A stretch of 45,454 nt of DNA from Candidatus Competibacteraceae bacterium. GTDB lineage: Bacteria; Pseudomonadota; Gammaproteobacteria; Competibacterales; Competibacteraceae. Shown here one piece after another: positions 36,153 to 44,702 of the stretch. Each line of letters begins with the position of its first letter. Positions within the stretch are counted from its first letter, which is position 1. The position numbers and the translations under genes are program-made. Where the stretch lies: assembly GCA_016790045.1 (NCBI GenBank), contig JAEUPW010000112.1, forward strand, positions 1-45,454, read 5' to 3'. The notes below the pieces were generated by a model. The model had not been told where the DNA came from. It saw nothing but the letters and a program-made list of their open reading frames with translations, and did no database searches.

Positions 36153-37292
36153 TTATTCGACGATTTTCCACGCGCCCTTGCGGATTTCCACCAGTTTGAA
36201 AGCGTCCAGATTCAAGCCCATGTGATCTTGCGGGGTCATGTTGAACACGCCGGCGGTGCCGATGAAGCCCTTGGTGCTTTCGATCTCGTCGCGCAACTTA
36301 GCCTTGTCGGCGGCTCCCGCCCGCTTGATGGCTTCTACCGCGATCAGCAAGCCGTCGTAGGCGTGACCGCCAAAGGTAGAAACGGGGCCGTGCTTGGCTT
36401 CATATTGGTTTTTATAAGCCAGCAAGATCGGTTTTTGCGGATCGGCGTCGGGGAGCTGTTCGGCGACCACCAGCGCCGCCGCCGGCAGCCGCACGCCTTC
36501 CGCCGCATCGCCCGCCAAGTCGATGAAAGTCTTGGAGGCGACGCCGTGGGATTGATAAAGGGGCAGCGCGATGCCGAGCTGTTTGATGTTTTTGGTGACG
36601 ATAGCCGGGGCTTGACCGAGGCCAAAGTTGATGATGGCCTGCGCGCCCGATGACCGAATCTTGGTCAATTGGGTGGTCATATCGGTGTCTTTGTTGCCGT
36701 AGAACTCATCGGCGACCAAAGTCATGCCATAGTCGGGGGCGAGCTTGAGGATTTGGGCGCGACCGGATTTGTCGAAGCCGCCGTCGCCGGTGATCAACGC
36801 GATTTCGCTCAGGCCGCGCTTGCGCAAATCTTCGAAGATTTTGGCGGCGGCCATGCGGTCGCTGTGGGGCGTCTTGAACACCCATTTCTTGACCGGTTCG
36901 ACGATTTCGACCGCGCCGGCCAAGGAAATGAAGGGGATGCCTTCCTTTTCGACGTCGGGGATGACCGCCATGGTGTCGCCGGTGGTGGTGCCGCCGATCA
37001 GCAAGTCGACTTTGTCATTCTTGATCAACCGCTTGACGAAGTTGACCGCATCCTTGGCGTTGCCGCCAGTGTCGTAGTGGATCAGTTCAATTTTGCTGCC
37101 TTTGATGCCGCCTTGCGCGTTAAGGTCATCGACATACATTTGCAAGGTTTTGAGTTCGGGGTCACCGAGGAATGACGCTGGACCGGTCACGGTCAGGAAA
37201 GAGCCGATTTTGATGGGATCGGCCGCTTGGGCGAGGCCGCTGCCCGTTAACGACAGCAGAACGGCCGCCAGTGCATTGCTCCAACGTTTCAT
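36153..37292 (-). CDS. ABC transporter substrate-binding protein (LivK/receptor-ligand type)
   Basis: This periplasmic ligand-binding protein has 379 residues, with a signal peptide (NALAAVLLSLTGSGLAQAA, 6-24). The mature part starts DPIKIGSFLTVTGPASFLGDPELKT, typical of the Leu/Ile/Val-binding family, with LLIGGTTTGDTMAV, PFISLAGAVEIVEPV and HAYDGLLIAVEAIKRAG. A strong ribosome binding site, GGGGAGGAA, precedes ATG 37292. It lies 55 bases after iorB. The ligand is not determined by sequence; the ior and paaK neighbours favour an amino acid or aromatic acid. Confidence 0.93.
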   Translation of the reverse strand: MKRWSNALAAVLLSLTGSGLAQAADPIKIGSFLTVTGPASFLGDPELKTLQMYVDDLNAQGGIKGSKIELIHYDTGGNAKDAVNFVKRLIKNDKVDLLIGGTTTGDTMAVIPDVEKEGIPFISLAGAVEIVEPVKKWVFKTPHSDRMAAAKIFEDLRKRGLSEIALITGDGGFDKSGRAQILKLAPDYGMTLVADEFYGNKDTDMTTQLTKIRSSGAQAIINFGLGQAPAIVTKNIKQLGIALPLYQSHGVASKTFIDLAGDAAEGVRLPAAALVVAEQLPDADPQKPILLAYKNQYEAKHGPVSTFGGHAYDGLLIAVEAIKRAGAADKAKLRDEIESTKGFIGTAGVFNMTPQDHMGLNLDAFKLVEIRKGAWKIVE

Positions 37293-37347
37293 GATGTTCC
37301 TCCCCTCGATAGTTGTTATTCGTTGGCTGATTTTGCTTTTGGGGCCT

Positions 37348-37971
37348 TCAAGCCGTCAGTTGGCGAGAAACCGCCTTAACGTGCCCCGCCTCTCGCCCGG
37401 CGTCAAAGGCTTGGGCGTTGACCTCCGCCAGTTTGGGTTTGTAAGCGCGAAAACCTTCGACGATATTGGCTTTGAGAACCTCGGCCGGAAAGGGCAGATG
37501 ATCGCTGATCGCGCCGAGCATGATGGTATTGACGAGCTTGGTATTGCCCAATTCCTCGGCTATCGCGCCAGCGTCGAACGCGTGAACCTCGATGCCGGTG
37601 GCGGCCAGCTCGCCGATGGGGTCGGCGGGATAGGCGTAAAGGCCGGCCGAGACCACCGGCGGGGCGATGCGCAGGGTGTTGACCATGGCCACGCCGGTCG
37701 GGCGCAGGTGCGGCAGCCAGCGCAGGGCTTCGGCGGCCTCGAAACCGATCAGCAAGTCGGCTTCGCCGGCATCGATCTGCGGCGAGTAGACCTTGGGGCC
37801 GAAGCGGACGTGGGAGGACACCACGCCACCGCGCTGGGCCATGCCGGCCACTTCGGTCTTTTTCACGTCATAACCCTGGCTGATGGCGGTGCGGGCCAGC
37901 ATTTCGGCGGCGGTCATCACGCCCTGGCCGCCGATGCCGACCACGAGAATGTTGGTGATGCCGTCACGCAT
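37348..37971 (-). CDS. iorB: Indolepyruvate ferredoxin oxidoreductase subunit beta
   Basis: IorB is the small (gamma-domain) subunit of the thiamine-dependent aryl-pyruvate oxidoreductase. The 207 residues begin RDGITNILVVGIGGQGVMTAAEMLA, with KKTEVAGMAQRGGVVSSHVRFG at about 40-61 and EADLLIGFEAAEALRWLPHL. These are hallmarks of the pyruvate-ferredoxin oxidoreductase gamma domain. A longer start at 38022 is possible, but ATG 37971 matches the family and overlaps the iorA stop by eight bases (ATGCGTGA), indicating coupled translation. Confidence 0.94.
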   Translation of the reverse strand: MRDGITNILVVGIGGQGVMTAAEMLARTAISQGYDVKKTEVAGMAQRGGVVSSHVRFGPKVYSPQIDAGEADLLIGFEAAEALRWLPHLRPTGVAMVNTLRIAPPVVSAGLYAYPADPIGELAATGIEVHAFDAGAIAEELGNTKLVNTIMLGAISDHLPFPAEVLKANIVEGFRAYKPKLAEVNAQAFDAGREAGHVKAVSRQLTA

Positions 37972-39832
37972 GGGCGTGAATCCGAATGACGCGGTTTTGC
38001 GGTTCCGGCTGGACGATGGCATCTGGCGCGCAGGTTTCGACGCACATGTGGCAGCCGGTGCAGGTGTTGGGGTCGATCTGGGCGAACACCAATTCCTTGG
38101 TCTTGCCGCTCTTGGCGGTGACGGTTTCGCGGCGGGCGACGGAGATCGCCGGGCACCCCAAGTCGATGCAGTTGCCGCAGCCGGTGCATTGGTCGTCCAG
38201 CACCGTGTACGCCCGTAGCCGCTCGAAGCGGTCGGTGAGCGAGCAGGGGCGGTTGGTGATGATGACGGAAGGTTCCTCCATCTTGGTTTCTTCGCGCACC
38301 AGCTTGACCATGGTCGGCAATTCGTAGGGATCGACCATGCGGATGCGCTCGGGGCGCACGCCCAGCGCTTCGGCCAGCTTGGCGAAATCGACGCGCGGGG
38401 CGGGCAGGCCGTGCAAGTCCTGGCCGGTGCCGGGGTTTTCCTGGCCGCCCGTCATGCCGACCGAGCGGTTGTCGAGCAGCAGCACGGTCACGTTGCCCCG
38501 GTTGTAGATCATGTTGAGCAGGCCCTGCATCCCCATGTGCAGGAAGGTGGAATCGCCGATGACCGCGACGATGCTTTTCTTCTCGTCGGAGTCGCCGCGC
38601 CCTTTGTCCATGCCGTGGGCCATGCTGAGCGACGCGCCCATGCTGATGCAGGTGTCCAGCGCGTTCCAGGGATGGCCGGCGCCGAGGGTGTAGCAGCCGA
38701 TGTCGCCGATGATGTTGAGGTTTCGGATGTGGGAGAGGGCGAAGTAAGGGCCAAGGTGCGGGCAAGACGCGCACATGGTCGGCGGGCGCGGGAACAGGTC
38801 GGCCCGCGAGCGGGAGGCGGCTTCATGCGCTTCGCCGAGCAGGGCCTTGATGGCCGGGCGCAACACGCTAGGCGCCAGCTCGCCAAAGCGCGGCAAGATA
38901 GTTTTGCCGTGAACCTCCAGCCCGGCAGCGCGGATTTCGGTTTCCAGCAGCGGTTCGGTCTCCTCGACCACGACCAGCGTATCGACTTGCGAGGCAAAGG
39001 CGCGAATTTTGTCGAGGGGAGCGGGGTGGCTGAAACCGAGCTTGAGCACCGGCGCGTCAGGGAAGGTTTCGCGGACGTGCATGAAGGTGGGGCCGGAGGT
39101 AATGAAACCGATGCGGCGGTCGCCGCCGGCTGACACGACGTTCAGGTCACTGGCTTCGCTCGCGTCTCGCAGCGCGCGATCGCGCTCGTGCATGATCGGC
39201 AGGCGCGGTTTGGCGTTGGCCGGCGTCATCACCCAGCGCTGGGGGTTTTTCTGAAAGCCGGGCGTCGGGCGTTCGAGGCGCTCGCTTTCGAGCACCACCA
39301 TGGCTTTGACGTGACAAACGCGGGTGGTCATGCGGACGATGACCGGCGTTTCGTGCGCTTCGGAGAGATCGAAGGCGCGCTTGACCAGATCGTAGGCTTC
39401 CTGGGAATCCGCCGGCTCCAGAATCGGCATGTGGCCGAAGCGGCCCCAGTAGCGGGAATCTTGCTCATTTTGCGAAGAGGACAGCCCCACGTCGTCGGCG
39501 ACCACGATGACCAGGCCGCCGACCACCCCGGCCAGCGATTGGGTCATGAAGGCGTCGGAGGCGACGTTCATGCCCACGTGTTTCATCGCCGCCAGGGCGC
39601 GCGAACCCGCCAGGGACGCGCCGATGGCGACTTCCACCGCCACTTTTTCGTTGACCGACCATTCGGAGTAGATATTGGGATAAAGGGCGATGTTTTCGAG
39701 AATTTCGGTCGCGGGGGTGCCGGGGTAGGCGGCGGCGACCCGGACGCCGGCTTCCCAGGCGGCGCGGGCGACGGCTTCGTTGCCGGATAAAAGATGGCGG
39801 CTTTCGGCCTTGGCGTGAACCACGGCATTCAT
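37964..39832 (-). CDS. iorA: Indolepyruvate ferredoxin oxidoreductase subunit alpha
   Basis: IorA carries out oxidative decarboxylation of aryl-pyruvates to aryl-acetyl-CoA, passing electrons to ferredoxin. The 622 residues include the N-terminal pyrimidine-binding domain (LLSGNEAVARAAWEAGVRVAAAYPGTPATEI), the thiamine diphosphate-binding domain (GDIGCYTLGAGHPWN, VIGDSTFLHMG), and two C-terminal 4Fe-4S clusters with cysteines 549/552/555/560 and 591/594/597/601. ATG 39832 is preferred; an ATG at 39886 would add 18 unrelated residues. It heads the nine-gene run ending in paaK. Confidence 0.95.
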   Translation of the reverse strand: MNAVVHAKAESRHLLSGNEAVARAAWEAGVRVAAAYPGTPATEILENIALYPNIYSEWSVNEKVAVEVAIGASLAGSRALAAMKHVGMNVASDAFMTQSLAGVVGGLVIVVADDVGLSSSQNEQDSRYWGRFGHMPILEPADSQEAYDLVKRAFDLSEAHETPVIVRMTTRVCHVKAMVVLESERLERPTPGFQKNPQRWVMTPANAKPRLPIMHERDRALRDASEASDLNVVSAGGDRRIGFITSGPTFMHVRETFPDAPVLKLGFSHPAPLDKIRAFASQVDTLVVVEETEPLLETEIRAAGLEVHGKTILPRFGELAPSVLRPAIKALLGEAHEAASRSRADLFPRPPTMCASCPHLGPYFALSHIRNLNIIGDIGCYTLGAGHPWNALDTCISMGASLSMAHGMDKGRGDSDEKKSIVAVIGDSTFLHMGMQGLLNMIYNRGNVTVLLLDNRSVGMTGGQENPGTGQDLHGLPAPRVDFAKLAEALGVRPERIRMVDPYELPTMVKLVREETKMEEPSVIITNRPCSLTDRFERLRAYTVLDDQCTGCGNCIDLGCPAISVARRETVTAKSGKTKELVFAQIDPNTCTGCHMCVETCAPDAIVQPEPQNRVIRIHAHA

Positions 39833-39984
39833 GGTGGGTGTTGACCTCGCTGGCTTGGTTCGATGGCGGACTGGCGCCCACTGCAACCGGGCGCTGGCCG
39901 CTAACGGAAACCTTCAGGTTTCCTCAAGACAATTAATGAAATAAATGGTAGCAGCTATCCCCACGGCCCGACAGGCTTTGCGCG

Positions 39985-41037
39985 TCAAGCGTTTGGCTTG
40001 CGCGCCGCGCGCGCGCGGCGCGCGCCAGGAATTTGGGGGGAATCGGGTGCTCCGTCGGCCGGTTGTTTCCGTTGCGGGCGTTCCTGCTCGGCCCGCATCG
40101 CCTTCAATTCGCCCCGTAGCGCTTCCGCTTCTCGCACCGTTTCCAGGTAGTTCGACCGCGTGCCCTCAAGGCTTAGGCGGGTTTTTTCCAATTCGGCCTT
40201 CACCGCGTTTCGCTGTTCTTCGGCGGCCAGCCATCCAGATTTTAATTGATTATTTTCAATTAGTTGGGTTTGGTGCTGTTGATGCCAGTCGGTTTCGCGG
40301 CGCTGCCAATCCTGGCGCTCGCCGGCGAAGCGCTCGCGCTCGGCAAGCTGTTCGGCGCGCAGTTGGTCCAGCATGTCAGCCAGCCGGGTTTCGCTGGCGG
40401 CCATGCGCTGTTTTTCGGCTTCAAAAAGCTGCCGGGCATCGCTCAGTTGTTTTTCCGCATCGGCGCGGGTTTGCTGGAGAGCCGTTTCTATCTGGTTGAC
40501 GCGGGCGATGGTCTCGGCGCGAATGTGGGCCAACGCGTCCGTGGCCGCTTGAGAGCGCTGTTCGGCGGTTTGGATAGCGGTTTCGGCGTTGGCTCGGCGC
40601 TCTTGTTCTACCAGCAAGCGGTCGGCGAAGTCGCGGGCAGCGGCTTGCGCGGTTTCAAGCTGGCGGCGCAGGTGCTCGCGTTCGGTTTGGAGCTGACACC
40701 GCTCGGCGACGGCCGCATCCCGCGCTTGTTCGGCGGTATCGACGGATTGCGCGGCCAGCCGCCGCTGTTCGTCGAAAACCGTTTCGGCGTGTTGTACGGC
40801 GATTTTCCAAAAGGCGTCCAGCGCCAGCGCAACCGCTTCGGGAACGCTGGGCGGCAAGACGATTTTGGGCGTTTCGGCGAGCTGTTGCTGCCAGTTTTTC
40901 AAGTGCTCGCTGATGGTGGTGTTGCTGCCGGTGCCAAGCGCTTCGCGCACGCGCTGGATGGTGGGGTTAAGGCCGCGCCCCAGCAGGGATTCGGCGGCGT
41001 CACGAACATTTTCAAAAGTAATTCCGGTCCGAGCCAT
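39985..41037 (-). CDS. KfrA-type DNA-binding coiled-coil protein
   Basis: The first 60 residues (GITFENVRDAAESLLGRGLNPTIQRVREALGTGSNTTISEHLKNW region) match the KfrA N-terminal DNA-binding domain of plasmid replication regions. Residues about 75-325 are one long coiled coil rich in Ala, Glu, Gln and Arg. The tail ends in a basic RRARAARKPNA. KfrA of IncP plasmids binds its own operator and forms a multimeric scaffold helping plasmid partition. A chromosomal copy with no partition genes beside it is unusual but not rare. Its upstream region is very AT-rich with dyads suited to autoregulation. It is divergent from the DUF1640 gene. Confidence 0.85.
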   Translation of the reverse strand: MARTGITFENVRDAAESLLGRGLNPTIQRVREALGTGSNTTISEHLKNWQQQLAETPKIVLPPSVPEAVALALDAFWKIAVQHAETVFDEQRRLAAQSVDTAEQARDAAVAERCQLQTEREHLRRQLETAQAAARDFADRLLVEQERRANAETAIQTAEQRSQAATDALAHIRAETIARVNQIETALQQTRADAEKQLSDARQLFEAEKQRMAASETRLADMLDQLRAEQLAERERFAGERQDWQRRETDWHQQHQTQLIENNQLKSGWLAAEEQRNAVKAELEKTRLSLEGTRSNYLETVREAEALRGELKAMRAEQERPQRKQPADGAPDSPQIPGARRARAARKPNA

Positions 41038-41275
41038 GATTTTGAGGGTATCCGTGATTATTGAGAACCAGCTTAATCTTACAATAATAAATCATTACAT
41101 AATACGTATTTATAATGGTTTATTGAGTCTAAAATTCAAGATTATTACCATAATCAGGAATTATCATAAAGGATGAAAACCGGGGTTATTTGAGCTTGAT
41201 TGTCATCCAAATCCGGCTTTTGTTAATCTAAGTACCCGACGGGCTCACGCCCTGAAACTTGTTTGAGGACAGCCC
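41038..41275. promoter_or_regulatory. AT-rich divergent control region with dyads (candidate KfrA operators)
   Basis: The region contains a perfect 10-base palindrome, AATACGTATT (41101-41110). It also holds the inverted repeat ATTATTG / CAATAAT (41057-41063 and 41082-41088), and TATAAT at 41111-41116 facing the DUF1640 gene. It is far more AT-rich than the neighbours. Binding by the adjacent KfrA protein is inference from known KfrA autoregulation. Confidence 0.5.
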
Positions 41276-41572
41276 ATGACCACTCTCACCTTCGACACGC
41301 TCGCCTACGTCAAGACGCTGCGGGACGCGGGCGTCGAGGAAAAACAGGCCGAGGCTCAGGCGACCGCCCTGGCGAACGTTTTGAAAGTGGGCGCCGGGGA
41401 TTTGGCGACCAAGGAGGACGTGACTCGGCTGGAAAGCAAAATCGAGTCGCGTTTGAGCGTTCTCGAAGAACGCGGCGAAGGCCGTTTTCGCCTGCTGCAA
41501 TGGATGCTGGGCTTCAATCTCGCGATCAGTGTTGCCCTGTTGTGGATTTTGATTCGGACCGCCGCGCATTGA
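41276..41572 (+). CDS. Small DUF1640/CCDC90-like coiled-coil membrane protein
   Basis: This 98-residue protein opens TLTFDTLAYVKTLRDAGVEEKQAEAQATAL, the typical start of the bacterial CCDC90/DUF1640 family. A coiled-coil stretch (45-65, DLATKEDVTRLESKIESRLS) follows, with one C-terminal membrane helix (74-94). It has the head-coil-anchor layout of mitochondrial MCUR1/CCDC90 relatives. The bacterial function is unknown. AGGACAGCCC precedes the ATG at 41276. It is divergent from the kfrA-like gene. Confidence 0.82.
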   Translation: MTTLTFDTLAYVKTLRDAGVEEKQAEAQATALANVLKVGAGDLATKEDVTRLESKIESRLSVLEERGEGRFRLLQWMLGFNLAISVALLWILIRTAAH

Positions 41573-41726
41573 GCCCGGCGCAATCCGGTTTCTCGAAAAC
41601 CCCTCAACATCATTACATTAAAATTCCCGCTCTCAATGCTCCGCTTTGGCCGATCTCCCCACTTGCTCGATCTTGGTGAAAAAGAGCACAGTGGAACGGT
41701 TGCCAGCGCCGGATAGCGCTAGACGG

Positions 41727-41740
41727 TAGCGCCGGCGCTA
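41727..41740. repeat. 14-base perfect palindrome in the gap after the DUF1640 gene
   Basis: TAGCGCCGGCGCTA is self-complementary. A partial copy (AGCGCCGG, then AGCGCTA) lies about 20 bases upstream. It sits in a 270-base gap (41573-41842) between convergent genes, where it could work as a bidirectional terminator stem or a protein site; no T-tract follows. I see nothing else in the gap. Confidence 0.6.
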
Positions 41741-41842
41741 AAAGCACCGGGCCAGAGATGTGGCCGCCTTTAACGACCTAGCAACCACCGCTCTGAGCGT
41801 CGCAGCCGCCGAGACGCCATCCCCGCATTCTGGATAGACTCG

Positions 41843-44479
41843 CTACGCCTCCGCCGATGTCCCAGGGGTCTCCAGATAGCAGAAAACGCTCTGCTTCAGC
41901 GTGTTGGCGTTCAGGCGCAGCATCGCCCGCGTATGATCGTTCGGCAAATCGATCACCCGCACGCAGTCGGCCCATTGCGCCGCGTTCGGCCACAGTTCCG
42001 CCAGGCGGTTGGGCTGCCCATCAAAAAAAGCCTCGTTCAATCGGTTGTCCTGCCGCTGCGGGAACACCGCCAGATACAGGATGTCGGTTTCGACCAGATC
42101 GCTGAAAAAATGGGTGCCCAGCGACACGTCCGGCACCAAACCGTCGTGCATGGTCACCAGCTCGCACAGCACCGCCGCGTTGTTGATTTCCGCGAAGCGC
42201 ACCGGTACACCCAGCTCCGGCGATGCGGTGCCCCAGCGGCCCGGGCCGATCAACAGCAGCGACTTGGCCGCTTCTGGCCCGCGCAGCCGGGTGATTTGCC
42301 CGATCAATCGAGCGATGGTATGCCGGTCGCTCAACGGCAATCGACCATAAGCTGCCGGGACCACGTAGACCATGCGGTCGATGGTGCCGATCCGGCTGTG
42401 ACCGATCACCGCGCCGTGCGCCTCCAGCACCAGCCGCTCCGGCTCGATGCGCTCCGGCGGATTGGCGATGGTGCCCGCCTCCTTCACCTGAAACGGCCGG
42501 CATTGCACCAAATCGATCTTGTAACGCGCGTCGTCGATGAAATTGGCCGTGAACTCGACATCTACCGGATAATCGTAGGCCCGCTGCAAAGCGCTCAACA
42601 TCTCGCGCATATCATCCACGAAAGTCGTGCTCCTAAGCAGGTGCTCGAAGGTCAGCACCCACGGAAACGCGTCGGTCATGCCGCGCTCGCGCGCGCGCTG
42701 TTCCAGCTCATCGTCCACCGTCGCCACCCGCTTTAGCGGCAAATCCGGGCTTTGTTTCGCCACGTCGCTAAACTGGCGGGTGGAGAGCTGGTTGGCTTCC
42801 AAATCGAGCACATCGATCCGCTTCTGCGCGTACTGGCGCACGCTGTCGAAGTTGCTCTCCGGCCGCCGCTCTGGATCGCTCAGCGACACCACGCGCGTGT
42901 AATCGTCGTCCGACCGGTCCACCGCCCGCGTTCCCAAGCCCATCACCAGCCGCACCATGCCCGCCGCCGGATCGATCTGCTCGCTCCAGACATACGGGTT
43001 GAACGACAAGCCCACGCCCGCCATATGCGGGTAGAACAAAGCGCCGTGCTGCGCGCCCGATACCCGTTGCACCAGCAGCCCCATCTGCTCGTCGCGATCC
43101 AGAATCCCCCGCCGCACCCGATACATCAGCGCCCGCTCGCTCATCGTGCTGGCATAAATGGTGCGCACCGCCGACAGCAGATCGTCCAGGCGTTTCTCGC
43201 GCGGCCCCTGATTGACGCAAAACACGCTGTCGTACTTGCCGGCGAAGGCGTTGCCGAAATTGTCTTCCAGCAGGCTGCTGGAGCGGACGATGATCGGCGA
43301 CTGGCCGAAATAATCCAGCATGTCGGAAAACTGCTGCATCACGTAATCCGGGAAATCGCCGCGCAGGATGCGCCGCCGCGCCGTCTCCGCCCCGTCCAGG
43401 AAGGTCGCCGGATTCTTCTGTTTGTCGCGCACCCACCAGCAGCCGTTGCGGACCAGGTAGGTGTAAAACACATCCGAGCCGACGAAGAACGAATCGTGTA
43501 TCTCCAGCAACTCCCGCCAGCGCGGCGCGGTCCGGTTCAGGATCGCTCGCGCCAACAGCACGCCCACCGCCTTGCCGCCGATCAGGCCGGTGCCGATCAT
43601 CCGCTCCTTGATCGCCAAAATGTCCCCGAGGCTCAGGTAGCGCTCCCCCAGCTCTATCACCCGCTCGTCCCGCGACACCGTCATTCGCAGCGTCCGCTGC
43701 AACAGATCGCGGCTCAGATCCTTCACCGGCATCTTCTCGCGCTCGGCCGCGAGCACTTCCTCGACCTCCAAAAACGTGCGATTCCAGATATCGAGCCGGG
43801 GATCGTTGGCCTTCAAGCCCGACCAGGGGAATCGGGTCAGGATGTCGGAAATCGTGATGCTGTCCGTGACCGGTTTGAACTCCTCGCCGCGCCACACGTG
43901 CAGCAGGTGCATGGTCGGCGAATAGCGCTGCTGCACCTTGAGCGGCCGGACATACAGCTCGCCTTGATGCCGGTAAATGTCGCTGAACAGCTGGGTGGTG
44001 TCGAGGATCGGCGCGGTGGCGTGAAAGGAATGGTGGCCGCGCATCAGCGCGAAATAAGCGATGGTTTCCAGATCGTACAGATAGGGGCAGGTCAGCATGA
44101 AAAAATTGCCCAGCATCTGGTCGCTGTACCAGTCGGCCACCAGATCGGACAAACAATCGAAGACGTAATACGCGCCCCGGCCGGATTGTTCGATCGTCTT
44201 GTGGATGGCGCTCAGGAACGGCTCGAAGCCATCGCCGGGGTCCAGCGTCTGAATATCCACGCCCGGACCTTCCGCCACCAGCGCCGGATGGCGGGCGAAA
44301 TGGAAATACACCAGCTTGCGGCCCCGCTCGCGGGCGTACTGGCAAAACGGCTCGACCAGCGGCCGATAATCGTCGATGCTGCCCACCTGCCAGACGATGT
44401 TATCGCCCGCCATGATCCCCCGAAACACCCGATCCAGCCCCGCCAAACCGGTGCTGACCTGCGCGTCAATCGCCGCCAT
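41843..44479 (-). CDS. PEP/pyruvate-binding (PPDK_N) protein with N-terminal KaiC-like domain lacking a P-loop
   Basis: The 878-residue protein has three parts. Residues 1-200 resemble a KaiC/RadA RecA-type ATPase (VSTGLAGLDRVFRGIMAGD, VWQVGSIDDY, YYVFDCLSDL), but GSIDDY replaces the P-loop GxxGxGKT. Residues about 285-690 are the PEP-synthase/PPDK nucleotide-binding domain: GLIGGKAVGVLLARAIL, IIVRSSSLLEDNFGNAFAGK. The C-terminus carries LLIGPGRWGTASPELGVPV (about 760). There is no phosphohistidine swivel domain or PEP-binding barrel, so it is not a full dikinase. An ATG at 44575 exists, but GGGAG six bases before ATG 44479 decides the start. No partner gene is adjacent. Confidence 0.8.
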   Translation of the reverse strand: MAAIDAQVSTGLAGLDRVFRGIMAGDNIVWQVGSIDDYRPLVEPFCQYARERGRKLVYFHFARHPALVAEGPGVDIQTLDPGDGFEPFLSAIHKTIEQSGRGAYYVFDCLSDLVADWYSDQMLGNFFMLTCPYLYDLETIAYFALMRGHHSFHATAPILDTTQLFSDIYRHQGELYVRPLKVQQRYSPTMHLLHVWRGEEFKPVTDSITISDILTRFPWSGLKANDPRLDIWNRTFLEVEEVLAAEREKMPVKDLSRDLLQRTLRMTVSRDERVIELGERYLSLGDILAIKERMIGTGLIGGKAVGVLLARAILNRTAPRWRELLEIHDSFFVGSDVFYTYLVRNGCWWVRDKQKNPATFLDGAETARRRILRGDFPDYVMQQFSDMLDYFGQSPIIVRSSSLLEDNFGNAFAGKYDSVFCVNQGPREKRLDDLLSAVRTIYASTMSERALMYRVRRGILDRDEQMGLLVQRVSGAQHGALFYPHMAGVGLSFNPYVWSEQIDPAAGMVRLVMGLGTRAVDRSDDDYTRVVSLSDPERRPESNFDSVRQYAQKRIDVLDLEANQLSTRQFSDVAKQSPDLPLKRVATVDDELEQRARERGMTDAFPWVLTFEHLLRSTTFVDDMREMLSALQRAYDYPVDVEFTANFIDDARYKIDLVQCRPFQVKEAGTIANPPERIEPERLVLEAHGAVIGHSRIGTIDRMVYVVPAAYGRLPLSDRHTIARLIGQITRLRGPEAAKSLLLIGPGRWGTASPELGVPVRFAEINNAAVLCELVTMHDGLVPDVSLGTHFFSDLVETDILYLAVFPQRQDNRLNEAFFDGQPNRLAELWPNAAQWADCVRVIDLPNDHTRAMLRLNANTLKQSVFCYLETPGTSAEA

Positions 44480-44702
44480 CGCATTCTCCCAATCACGCCA
44501 GTAATCAGGGCAGTGGCCAGTGATCGCTGCCCTGTTGTTTTTATCCGGTGTCAATCGCCCCCGCAGGAGCCGCATTCACGCGGGCGCAATGATAACCCAT
44601 ACGCTGGAGGGGCATCGCCCCCGCGCGTTCCTGTCCGTGATCTGGCCGATGGCCTGCGCCGCTCAGCTTGATTTCATGGCATGAATCCATTTTAATCATA
44701 GC

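Noticed and set aside
41700..41745. Possible CRISPR or short repeat array around the AGCGCCGG copies
   Set aside because: There are only two partial copies, with no regular spacers and no cas genes.
42752..44671. 639-codon plus-strand open frame
   Set aside because: It is antisense to the PEP/pyruvate-binding protein and has shadow-type His/Arg/Gln composition.
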